Below are positions 10,906 to 20,741 of a stretch of DNA of 64,000 nt, piece after piece. The translations under genes and the position numbers were made by a program. The notes beneath the pieces were generated by a model that searched no databases, had not been told where the DNA came from, and was given only the letters and a program-made list of their open reading frames with translations. Source of the stretch: Macrostomum hystrix (lineage: Eukaryota > Platyhelminthes > Macrostomidae); assembly GCA_950097015.1 (NCBI GenBank), contig CATNEN010000025.1, forward strand, positions 1,395,001 to 1,459,000, given 5' to 3'. Each line of letters opens with the position of its first letter. Within the stretch, counting starts at the first letter, position 1.

Positions 10906-13900
10906 CTAGCTTTCGCTATAAACCTGTCCGCAGCGGCGCACAACACTAATGTTTCGCTCGTACTCAGCGACCATTTCCCGTCGCATCGGAGCGGCTGTGT
11001 CAGCAATCGCCGGTGCCTGTAAGAAGATGCCGAAAGTACCAACGGTGGCCGACAAGCCGAAGCAGTAGAGAAACAGCCGGTCCAGGACTAGGGCTACGTA
11101 CTTCCACTCCTCTTCGGAGCTTTCCGATGCGATGTCGTCGCGAATTTTTTTAGCAATCGAACGAACGCCACGCAATGCTCTCGTGATGTCACGAGCAGTG
11201 ACATCCGCGGCTGACGATGTTGAAGAGGCTTCAGTGTAACCAGCTGAAATTTGGTCATGAGCCATGGAATCGTAATGAATCGAGAGCAATAATCAAAAGT
11301 ACATTCAAGCAAGAGCCGCCTGCCAACCTTCTGGATCGCCTTCATCGCAGTATCCGTCATCTTCGCTATCATTAGCGTCGCTGTCGCTAGCGTCGCTCTG
11401 GCCGCAGGAATCGTCACCTTCCTGCTCCTGCAGATCGGCTACCCGGTCAAGGAGGGCCGCCCTTGGCAGGGTGTGCATAAACAGCCGCTTGGCCCACAAA
11501 GGTACCCGATTAGCGTCTGGAGATCGATAACGAACATTCAGCACCACTGTGGACACCAGGATGGACAGGCTGACTAGGATCATTGTGAACAGCAGGTACT
11601 TGGTGATCAGTGGCACCACCAGAGATGTCGGCGGTGTCAATTCGAACACTAGCAGGATAAACACTGTCAGAGCGATGAGAATTGAGATGCTGAGAGTGAT
11701 CTTCTCCTGCGAGTCGGAGGGCAGGTAGAATACGAAGATGGTGAGAAAACTGATGGCCATGCAGGGGCAGATCAGGTTAGTGCCATAGAATAGCGGCTGG
11801 CGGCGGAACCGAATGCTGGAAATTTTGGGTGGTTCGATAATTTGAGCACTTGTGAGTGCACAGAGACCCCTAACTGGTCCGGCTTATGCCTAACCTCAAC
11901 TGGTCAGGTTGATGTCTAACCTAACTGGTCAGGTTTACGTCTAACCTAACTGGTCAGGTTTGTGTCTAACCTAACTGGTCAGGTTTGTGTCTAACCTAAC
12001 TGGTCAGGCTTATGTCTAACCTAACTGGTCAGGTTTGTGTCTAACCTCAACTGGTCAGGCTTATGTCTAACCTCAACTGGTCAGGTTTGTATCTAACCTA
12101 ACTGGTCAGGTTTATGTCTAACCTAACTGGTCAGGTTTGTGTCTAACCTAACTGGTCAGGTTTGTGTCTAACCTAACTGGTCAGGTTTATGTCTAACCTC
12201 AACTGGTCAGGTTTGTGTCTAACCTAACTGGTCAGGTTTATGTCTAACCTCAACTGGTCAGGTTTGTGTCTAACCTAACTGGTCAGGTTTATGTCTAACC
12301 TAACTGGTCAGGTTTATGTCTAACCTAACTGGTCAGGTTTGTATCTAACCTAACTGGTCAGGCTTATGTCTAACCTAACTGGTCAGGCTTATGTCTAACC
12401 TAACTGGTCAGGTTTGTATCTAACCTAACTGGTCAGGCTTATGTCTAACCTAACTGGTCAGGTTTATGTCTAACCTAACTGGTCAGGTTTGTGTCTAACC
12501 TAACTGGTCAGGCTTGTATCTAACCTAACTGGTCAGGCTTATGTCCAACCTCAACTGGTCAGGTTTGTGTCTAACCTAACTGGTCAGGCTTATGTCTAAC
12601 CTCAACTGGTCAGGTTTGTATCTAACCTAACTGGTCAGGTTTATGTCTAACCTAACTGGTCAGGTTTGTATCTAACCTAACTGGTCAGGCTTATGTCTAA
12701 CCTAACTGGTCAGGTTTGTATCTAACCTAACTGGTCAGGTTTATGTCTAAACTCAACTGGTCAGGTTTGTGTCTAACCTAACTGGTCAGGTTTATGTCTA
12801 ACCTAACTGGTCAGGCTTATGTCTAACCTAACTGGTCAGGTTTGTATCTAACCTAACTGGTCAGGCTTATGTCTAACCTAACTGGTCAGGTTTGTATCTA
12901 ACCTAACTGGTCAGGCTTATGTCTAACCTAACTGGTCAGGCTTATGTCTAACCTAACTGGTCAGGTTTGTGTCTAACCTAACTGGTCAGGCTTATGTCTA
13001 ACCTCAACTGGTCAGGTTTATGTCTAACCTCAACTGGTCAGGTTTATGTCTAACCTCAACTGGTCAGGCTTATGTCTAACCTAACTGGTCAGGCTTATGT
13101 CTAACCTCAACTGGTCAGGTTTATGTCTAACCTAACTGGCCAGGTTTATGTCTAACCTAACTGGTCAGGCTTATGTCTAACCTCAACTGGTCAGGCTTAT
13201 GTCTAACCTAACTGGTCAGGCTTATGTCTAACCTCAACTGGTCAGGCTTATGTCTAACATTCTAAATCCATGTCTAACATGCAATTTTCTTGTCTTATAG
13301 GGGCTGTCATTATTAAGCACTTACAAGAATGTGATGTCCAAATACGGCTCCGGGCAGCAGGCGTAGAAGGCGATGTTCCTAGTCGCGGACACCTGCATGA
13401 GATCCCATTCAGTGTTTTCAACATACTCGGACAGGTCAGCCGCGTAGTTGATGTCGACCTCACAGCTGTCAAATTTGGTTCGTTTGAGCTTCTCGTCCTC
13501 TGCCTTCTGCGCCAGATGACGCAGGTCGATGAGCAGGCCGTGGTAGGTCCACGTGCCCATCTTCAGCCGGCAATCCTGAAAGTGCGTGCGCGTTGGCACT
13601 ACTTGCAGTAGATGAATAGCAAGTTAATTTCCAGATTTTTTAAAACTCTAACCTGAGTATCGAATGGAAAGAATTCGACATTGATGTCACAGGAGCTCTC
13701 GTAGATCACTGGCGGCTTCCACACCACCCGACCGTCGTAGTAAACTTTTAGCTTGGTGGCCGACTGGCTCAGATCCCAATCCCCGCCTGTGCTGGGATTC
13801 GGACAGGTTTCATAGGGATCAGAGACTAGTTTTGCTTGCGGAAGATAAAATGTATATAATGGGGTAGATTAGAGAGACCACGCAAGTCTAATAGTGAATA

Positions 13901-16464
13901 ATGAAGGACAAGCTGACAATCAAAGGAAGCAGAAGCTGACGCAAGAAATACCCGTGGCACCAACGACAGCAAGCACGAGACTTCGCGAATATCGACATTT
14001 TGTGCGCCTCGACAAGACGCCGCTGTTGAGTTTGGATTTTTTTCATTTTCCCTTGTTCAATCGTTCAATGTTTAGCGTTTCGTCCAAAGAAGGTCAGCGC
14101 CAGTTCGTGTACTCCCAATGGAAATCGGGCAAGCGAGGCAGTGAAATTGTAAGCCAGCTGACTGAAATCCACGGAGTGAGTGCCATCTCGCAGAGTGCTG
14201 TCTATCGCTGGCTTGAAGAGTTCAGTCATGGGCGAACAGACGTTGCCGATGACACAGCCAACCGTGGCCGTCCGATCTCTCCATCAACAAAGGCACTGAT
14301 TCAAAGGGTGAATGCAGATGCCATCAATGCGCTTCTCACGCGATGGACTAATTGCTGCGAGCTAAGGGGGGACTTCGTCGAAAAGTCGTCAGTCGACGGC
14401 GATGGCGATGCTGCGTGACTGATTCCGCTGGCCTTGACTTGGTGAAACTCTACCCCTTACCCCTTGCTCTAATTTTAGCCATAACTTTTTAGTGAATTGA
14501 CATTTTTACTTGATTAAAAAAGCGTTAGAACTGCTGAATTTTTATTTATCAGTGACGTGAGTTTCAATAAACAATGTTTCACCAGTTTGCCTGTGCATCG
14601 ATTTTCCCCGCTATTTCTGAGACACCATACGTACTAAAATATTCAACCAATCGGCATGAAAACCCAGAACACGGGCTCTATACGATGAAACAACTTCCAG
14701 AATCACAAAATTCTATCATGTAACCATGTCGACTATCACTTATTGACTATTTTGGTTTGGCTACATTCTTTATTTTTCATTTTGAGCCAAAATGGAATTG
14801 CCATTGCCACCCTTAACTACCCCAGCTGATGCTGGTACCCATTTAACAGCTGGGTAAACTGAAGCAATGCATAGTTAAGTGTCTTGCTAAAGGACACTCA
14901 AAGTGTTCCATTGAAAATGGGAATCGAACCCTCGACCTTTAAGTCTTGATAAGCGGTTAGTCTTTTGTGGAAGGCTACAGCTAAGGGACTTGATCTTGAT
15001 CTGCATAAGTTTCAACCGTTGCAGTTTCGCTCACTTGCTGTACAGCACAATGTCAGGTGTCCACAGAGCATCGGGTGGCAACAGCATGTGGTCAGCGCCT
15101 CCGTAGCTCGCTGGTTCCCATTCAAAGAAAGGATCTTTCCATTCCTGCACAATCCACATGTTCAGCTTGATGATCTGGTTCTTTTCGTCAACGTCCATAA
15201 TCTGGGTGAGGCTGACGTTCATGTACATCACGACGGGCTCCGAGCTGTTGACAACGGGCCTGGCGTAGCGATAGTCCGTGCGGGACAGATAAAAATCACT
15301 GTACAGGTGCGCCAGGCCGGGTGGAGCTGACTGAGTTACTGGGATCACAATTAGAGATTTGGAACCAGATTTGTTAGCAAAGATAAGATTTCATAGCCCA
15401 GACTTATTTGATACTGTAGCTTCGATAGCCCAGACTTATTTGATACTGTAGCTTCGATAGCCCAGACTTATTTGATACTGTAGCTTCGATAGCCCAGACT
15501 TATTTGATACTGTAGCTTCGATAGCCCAGACTTATTTGATACTGTAGCTTCGATAGCCCAGACTTATTTGATACTGTAGCTTCGATAGCCCAGACTTATT
15601 TGATACTGTAGCTTCGATAGCCCAGACTTATTTGATACTGTAGCTTCGATAGCCCAGACTTATTTGATACTGTAGCTTCGATAGCCCAGACTTATTTGAT
15701 ACTGTAGCTTCGATAGCCCAGACTTATTTGATACTGTAGCTTCGATAGCCTAGACTTATTTGATACGTTAGCTTCGATAGCCCAGACTGAGACAACCCGG
15801 CAAGATTCGTCAAGAATAAATCAACGAGGTAGTTAAGAAGCAGGTTAATAATAATAATTGCAGGAGGGCTGCGGGCAATGACACATAATTTGGTGACACT
15901 AGACCCGCAGCCAGCGAGGAGGCAATTCTGCCCATTTCGCTGACTCCTGAGCACATACGCACACAGATACTGTACCCAGGCATACGCTCACACAGGTGTG
16001 TACATCTGCCCTGACTTTCTCATCGTCAGGCAGTGTACACTCTCACTGTGCCTTTGAGGTTGGCCCTCAAGGGCGTAAATTGCACGACAAGCCCCCAAGC
16101 GCCCCAGTGGCTGCGCCCCAAATAAATGTGGCCTCGCCGCGGAATCGAACTTAGGGACCGTGGTGCGAGAGGCAAACGCGATAACCGCTCTGCCACCGAC
16201 CCCCTGCCACCGGCAGTTATTATTATTATACGAAGCAGGTTTGCCTCTCGCCGCGCCAATGTCCCTGAGCTCGATTCCGCAGCCACGGAGAGAAGGCTTG
16301 GGGCCTTGAGGGCCAATCTCCAAGGCACAGTGACAGTGAACAATGCCTGACGATGAGAAAGTCAGGGTTTTTTCAAACCAGTTGAGATTATTAATACAGA
16401 ATGGCTCACCCTGATGCAGCAGCAGGTAGCAGCAGGCTAGAACTGTGTATACGTAGCTCAGCAT
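10906..16464 (-). CDS. Nicotinic acetylcholine receptor, alpha-type subunit
   Basis: A Cys-loop ligand-gated cation channel subunit. Exons: 16464-16410 (signal peptide starting MLSYVYTVLACCYLL), 15338-15039 (or 15326), 13834-13653, 13575-13325, 11815-11328 and 11243-10906; about 537 residues. Visible features are loop D and A blocks (SLTQIMDVDEKNQ; LWTPDIVLY), a Cys-loop with 13 residues between its cysteines, and the vicinal pair YACCPEPYLDI that defines alpha subunits. TM1-TM3 share one exon. An acidic intracellular loop, the helix before TM4, and TM4 with a short tail follow. Glu at -1' of TM2 indicates cation selectivity. Position 9' of TM2 is Ile instead of the near-invariant Leu. Two junctions are soft. 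Intron 2 has a frame-consistent solution only with a GC donor, or with a missed microexon. The last intron (84 bp) uses a weak GTTGGC donor. Confidence 0.9.
11860..13258. repeat. 1.4-kb minisatellite in an nAChR intron
   Basis: About 55 copies of a 25/26-bp unit (ctaacctaactggtcagg plus tttatgt, cttatgt or tttgtgt). The 26-bp form has ctcaactgg. The two unit lengths are interspersed, which suggests repeated homogenisation of a two-variant array. It occupies nearly all of the intron separating the ligand-binding exons from the TM1-3 exon. Confidence 0.97.
13880..14600 (+). mobile_element. Internally deleted mariner-like transposon in an nAChR intron
   Basis: The plus strand has an open frame (13894-14418, 174 codons) with a mariner/SETMAR-like N-terminal helix-turn-helix region. 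Recognisable blocks are QRQFVYSQWKSGKRG, YRWLEEFSHGR and NRGRPISPSTKAL. The frame passes directly into a motif resembling the transposase C-terminal end (INALLTRWTNCCELRGDFVE). The whole DD(D/E) catalytic region is missing, yet the frame is preserved. Normal transposases of this type are about 340-350 residues. Terminal inverted repeats were not identified, so the outer bounds are approximate. It lies opposite in orientation to the host gene. Confidence 0.7.
14795..14965 (-). mobile_element. SINE family B fragment
   Basis: Read on the minus strand it contains the tRNA-like B box (GGTTCGATTCC-like), then tgtcctttagcaagacactt and cagctgttaaatgggtacc. These are the same blocks as in the copies at 52.7 and 53.8 kb. 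It lies in nAChR intron 2, downstream of the mariner remnant. Confidence 0.7.
15388..15785. repeat. 32-bp tandem array in nAChR intron 1
   Basis: About 12 copies of a 32-bp unit (gatagcccagacttatttga then tactgtagcttc). Units are nearly identical except the last two, which points to recent expansion or homogenisation. Confidence 0.95.
15846..16209 (-). mobile_element. SINE family A copy in nAChR intron 1
   Basis: Nearly full-length minus-strand copy. The TTA-rich tail is at 15847, the conserved middle includes ctgactcctgagcacatacg, and the head ends near 16209 where the minus strand reads GGTGGCAGAGCGGTTATCGCG (A-box region). It is followed at once by a partial copy in the opposite orientation. 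Confidence 0.85.
16210..16372 (+). mobile_element. Partial SINE family A, inverted relative to its neighbour
   Basis: The plus strand carries tttgcctctcgccgcgccaa, cctgagctcgattccgcagc and ccttgagggccaatctccaa, then gatgagaaagtcaggg. These are the 5' two thirds of the family. With the preceding minus-strand copy it makes an inverted pair within one intron. Confidence 0.75.
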
Positions 16465-17130
16465 CTCACACCAGCTTCCTTTCAGAGCTTCATCTGCAGA
16501 CACTAATGGCAAACAGGCTTGAGGTAAATTTTATCCCCGGGGGGAAATTAGCCCGTCCAATATTCAGAGGCCTCTAAAATTGCAACTGAATTTGTTCGGA
16601 CTCACCAGCTGAGCACACGCCTTGGGGTGTTTAGTTGCCTCTATTGCATTCCTTCCACACGGGGTACAGACCTGTTCTATGCCTGTCAGTCAATTGGGCC
16701 TGATGTTAGCTTGGATGGCTGCTTTGAGGAATCGGTATGGGGCTGGCAACAACTGCTTGGCACCGCCCTGTCGGAAGTTGGCAGTGGGGTAGGGGGAGGG
16801 GTAGACGGGGGAGAAAAACACGGGGTTTAGAGAGTTCTACTGTTGCTGCCGTATAGAGCCTCAGGTAGCTAAAAAGCAAGAAGTTGACTGTGCAAAAATA
16901 TTGCTAGTTAGCTCACAAAAAAACTTGGCGCTCCTCTCACAGCAATAATTTTAGGCACGGGAATGCTGAGAGAACAAGGCCGCCCGCTTTGGTGGCGGCG
17001 AAATCCTCTTGACAGCTTCGCAGTAAGCTGTGGCGCTGTTGGCTGCACTTCTTTGAACGGCTGTTGCCAATCCTAAAATCTCTTGACTACCTTGCTCACT
17101 CTCAGAGCCCTGCTTTTACTGCTTTAACTT
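16465..17130. other. Upstream region of nAChR gene
   Basis: No coding exon recognised. A minus-strand sequence reading cagctg then GTGAGTCC near 16605 could be the donor of a 5' untranslated exon of the nAChR gene, but this is only a motif match. Confidence 0.3.
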
Positions 17131-17139
17131 ATTTCTTAA

Positions 17140-17545
17140 AGGAAGGAAAGAAGGAAGGAAGGAAGGAAGGAAGGAAGGAAGGAAGGAAGGAAGGAAGGAA
17201 GGAAGGAAGGAAGGAAGGAAGGAAAGAAGGAAGGAAGGAAGGAAGGAAGGAAGGAAGGAAGGAAGGAAGGAAGGAAGGAAGGAAGGAAGGAAGGAAGGAA
17301 GGAAGGAAGGAAGGAAGGAAGGAAGGAAGGAAGGAAGGAAGGAAGGAAGGAAGGAAGGAAGGAAGGAAGGAAGGAAGGAAGGAAGGAAGGAAGGAAGGAA
17401 GGAAGGAAGGAAGGAAGGAAGGAAGGAAGGAAAGAAGGAAGGAAGGAAGGAAGGAAGGAAAGAAGGAAGGAAGGAAGGAAAGAAGGAAGGAAGGAAGGAA
17501 GGAAGGAAGGAAGGAAGGAAGGAAGGAAGGAAGGAAGGAAGGAAG
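17140..17545. repeat. (GGAA)n microsatellite, about 400 bp
   Basis: About 100 GGAA units with rare AAAG interruptions, between the 5' end of nAChR and the 3' end of the aquaporin gene. Open frames across it (KEGRKEGRKEG) are artefacts of the repeat. Confidence 0.98.
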
Positions 17546-17769
17546 GGAAAAATGGATTACGATCGCATTTACATTTGTGTTTATTTAGCGCTCAGAAAAG
17601 AAACGATATTGTGTTCATAAAAATTGTGAGACAATCGAATTCAAACCGCATGCTCGAAAAGTCAAAAAGTCAAAAGACGAAATCTCGGTGCTTTCAATCC
17701 ATGCTGGCACCAATTCCGTGCATGTAAATTTCAATCGAGTAACTGTACATTTTTACAGCGAAGCCGGGT

Positions 17770-20741
17770 TCACAGCTCTGTGGTGCTGGTGTCGGTCGTT
17801 GTCACTCGCTTTCTTTGCTTCTTCTCGTTTGGCTCCTTTGTCGCCGAGGTGTCGCCTTTATTACCGCCGACATCGTCTGGGTTGTTTGCGCCTCCCGCGG
17901 CTGCTTCTCGACGACAAACATCGCAGGCGTCGCTGCCGCTGCCGTCGTTATCGTCGTCTGGCAGCATGAAGCGGCCCTTGAATAGCAGAACGTAGGTCAG
18001 GCCGCTCAAACAGCCGCCGCATGTCGGGCCAGTGATGTACACCTTGGCAGACACGGTTGCAAGTTTTAGCACGCTGTACGAGAAAGCTACTGTAAGTAGC
18101 CTAGTTTAGCTATTTGGCAACTTACCCACAGCTGGTCGTAGCGACCGCTAGCAACAGCCGGGCCCAGAGTTCTGATGGGATTCATGCTGGACCCCGACAA
18201 CACACCCTGCAAGAAAAGTTGTTAGGAGAAGATTGTAAGGGAAAATTACACATGAACTGCCAATGCAGGTGCGGGTTACTTCACTCTGTACCCGACTCCA
18301 GTCCCAATCAGGCACAGAGTCATAGAACAGAGAGCACTTCGCCTAAACTAATTCACTACTTCAAGAGCTACTCCACCCCACCCAAAAAACCACTCTACCC
18401 CATCCCAAACCACTCTACCCCACCAAAAACCACTTCCCCAACTAAAGCCAGTCTACCCCACCCTAAACCACTCTACCCAACCCAAAAACTGCACTCAACC
18501 CCACCCCCAAACCACTCACCTTACCAAAAACCAATCTAATTGACCCCAAAATCTACCACCCTACCACAAAGACTCTTTACAACTCTAACCCACCCAAAAA
18601 CGGTCTGCCCATCCCTGAGGCCGCCCCCCGGCTCACCCCGGCGAAGATGCAGCAGGAGACCTGTAGGCCGGCCACCAATGAGATGGAGCCGGTCTGGTCG
18701 AAGCGCAGACGGTCAGTGCAGGCGAACACGGGCAGTAGCATGGCGAAGCTCAGTACCAGCTCCATGCCGAAGGCCTGTGCCGGATGCGTCAAGGTCGGAT
18801 TGTACGAATTGATGCCGAACGATGTGGCATTGTGCAACTGGAAGGGTGTCAGCAGCTTGAGCAGCATAGTACCGGCCACGCCGCCGGTGCACTGCATGGG
18901 TATGTAGAGCAGGGCGCGCAGCAGAGAGATTTTGCCTGCCAAATCATTTTGAGGCTCATTAGGAGACTCTGAGAAAATTCCACGTAAACTGGTGTGATAT
19001 GAGTCTTTTAACAGAATACCACGCTAGTTTTCCTCCTGGAGGAAATACCTCGGGGTAGTTCAAGTACCCACTGCCAACTTCACGATGGCTCACAAACAGA
19101 ATGACCAACTTTCGTGAAAGTCCACCAAATGGATCGAAATTTTCCGCCATTTACGATGAATCAACTTTCAACGCCGTCCGACGTCAGCATCGTCGAGATA
19201 TTCAGCGATTCTCGTCGAAGACCCTGGTGAATATGACAGCTAGCATTGCTCTGTATGAACCTCAATGGCGAATTAAAAAATACATAAGTTAACAATGTAT
19301 GTATCGACCAACACAATATAATCGACAATAATACCTTGTGATTCTGGAAGTTGATTCATCGGATAGAGCGGAATATTTTAGCCTGCGTTGTGGACTTTCA
19401 TGGCGATTGGTTGAATATTTAGGAAGATACAGAAAAATGAAAAATATGGGTATTTGGAATAACCCGCGGCACTTTTAAGTGCAAGTCGCTGACCAATCAC
19501 AGCTCAGTGAGTTGGACCAGTGGGTTTAGATTGGCTCTACAGAAGACACAAAGAGACTGGCCCAAGTAGCGCCAATTGCTATCTTCTTTAATCTTCTTTT
19601 GTGTTCTGGCTACAAAATAATTTAATTAGAACTCGGTCATAACCCACAATTCTGAAGAAAGAAAGCGTGAAAAAATATATAAGTTTTTTCAGCCTCTGAA
19701 ATACGCTCATAATGACGACAGCTATTTAGAAGATTAAAAGATTAAAATAAAGATTTAAAAGAAACAACAAAGTTGTTTATTGCCCTGCAACAATAAGAAG
19801 CCACATCCGAAGAGTCAAGTATACTCACAGCTAAGCCTAGGCTAATGTGCGGCTAATTCTCTCTGATCTGCCCCACCGCCCTGGAGTTCAGCTGAGAAAT
19901 TTCACTTCTATTGAACAATGGCGAGCTCTTAGAGTTTAGACTACTAACTAAGAGACTCATTGGCAACACTTTAAGAGAGGCCGAGCATTGTGAATAGATC
20001 GCACTCCCACCGCAGTAAACGAATTAGCAAGAACAATTAGAACCAGAGGCTTATTGAAATAAACGTAACTTATCTCACTTGCAGTCACAAGTGCAATGAA
20101 GTTATTGATGAAATAGCTATGTATGAGTTATCTGAAGGGCCTTTGGTACTTTTAGAGTATAAAAGTCGCTCATACACATGACTGCTAAAATGGTAACTTA
20201 TAATCATCTCCTAAATGATCTCCGCATTGAATGACAAGCTATTGTATATGAGCGTAGTGCATTTAAAAGCTGTGTACAGCTGTTCAGTCCATGGACTGGG
20301 TAGCCGCTAAACTCATGCGAAGATGTGAACTGAAGCACAAGGGAATTAATTAAACTGTGTCTTGTTCAAGGAACCGCTGAGCTTCGAACTACACACCTCA
20401 CGAATCAGTGTCCAGATGCACGAATCTTTCTCACCCGTGACCAAGAAGGCCATCGTCAGCGCCGGATTGATGTGCGCCCCGCTGATGTGGCCGATGCTCC
20501 AGACGATGCAGGCCACGCTGAGGCCGGAGGTGAAGCCGGCGCGCAGCACCTTGGCGTCGACGGAGAAGCAGACACCGCTGCCTGGCGCGGTCGGGAAGTC
20601 GATGTTCGGAGCGCAGCAGAAGAACAGCAGCAGCAGTGAGCCGATGCACTCAGCCAGGCAGGCGCGCCACAAGCCGCGCGACCGCAGATCTCGGGCCGAG
20701 CTGCTCACTATGCGACGCAAGAGACGACCGCCCGCCGTCAT
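17770..20741 (-). CDS. Aquaporin (MIP family) with a divergent second NPA motif
   Basis: A membrane channel for water and possibly small solutes. Four exons join in phase: 20741-20402, 18935-18637, 18206-18126 and 18042-17770, giving 330 residues with six hydrophobic segments. The first pore motif is canonical (SGAHINPALTMAF). The second reads SGSSMNPIRTLGPAV, with NPI for NPA but the selectivity-filter Arg retained. Aligned back from that motif, the usual filter His of water-selective aquaporins corresponds to Ile. Exon 1 splices at ATT-C|GTGAGG, restoring the IRKIS junction typical of the family; the GT six bases downstream would break the frame. Exon 4 starts at an AAG|GTG acceptor. The tail is acidic, then Lys/Arg/Thr-rich. 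Subfamily is uncertain. A minus-strand AATAAA lies at 17580-17585. Confidence 0.88.
18355..18605. repeat. Degenerate CA/CCCCA-rich repeat in aquaporin intron 2
   Basis: Irregular units such as ccactctaccccacccaaaa occupy most of the intron between exons 2 and 3. Divergence between units is high. Confidence 0.6.
18936..20401. other. Aquaporin intron 1
   Basis: About 1.47 kb of AT-rich sequence with no recognised exon. Around 20265-20310 there is a minus-strand fragment of SINE B (cagctgttcagtccatggac). No tandem array is present, unlike most introns here. Confidence 0.5.

Noticed and set aside
15388-15785. Regular direct repeats resembling a CRISPR array
   Set aside because: Units abut without unique spacers and the genome is eukaryotic; same for the other regular arrays.
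17064-17588. Long open frame encoding KEGRKEGR repeats
   Set aside because: It is the translation of the (GGAA)n microsatellite; no real gene context.
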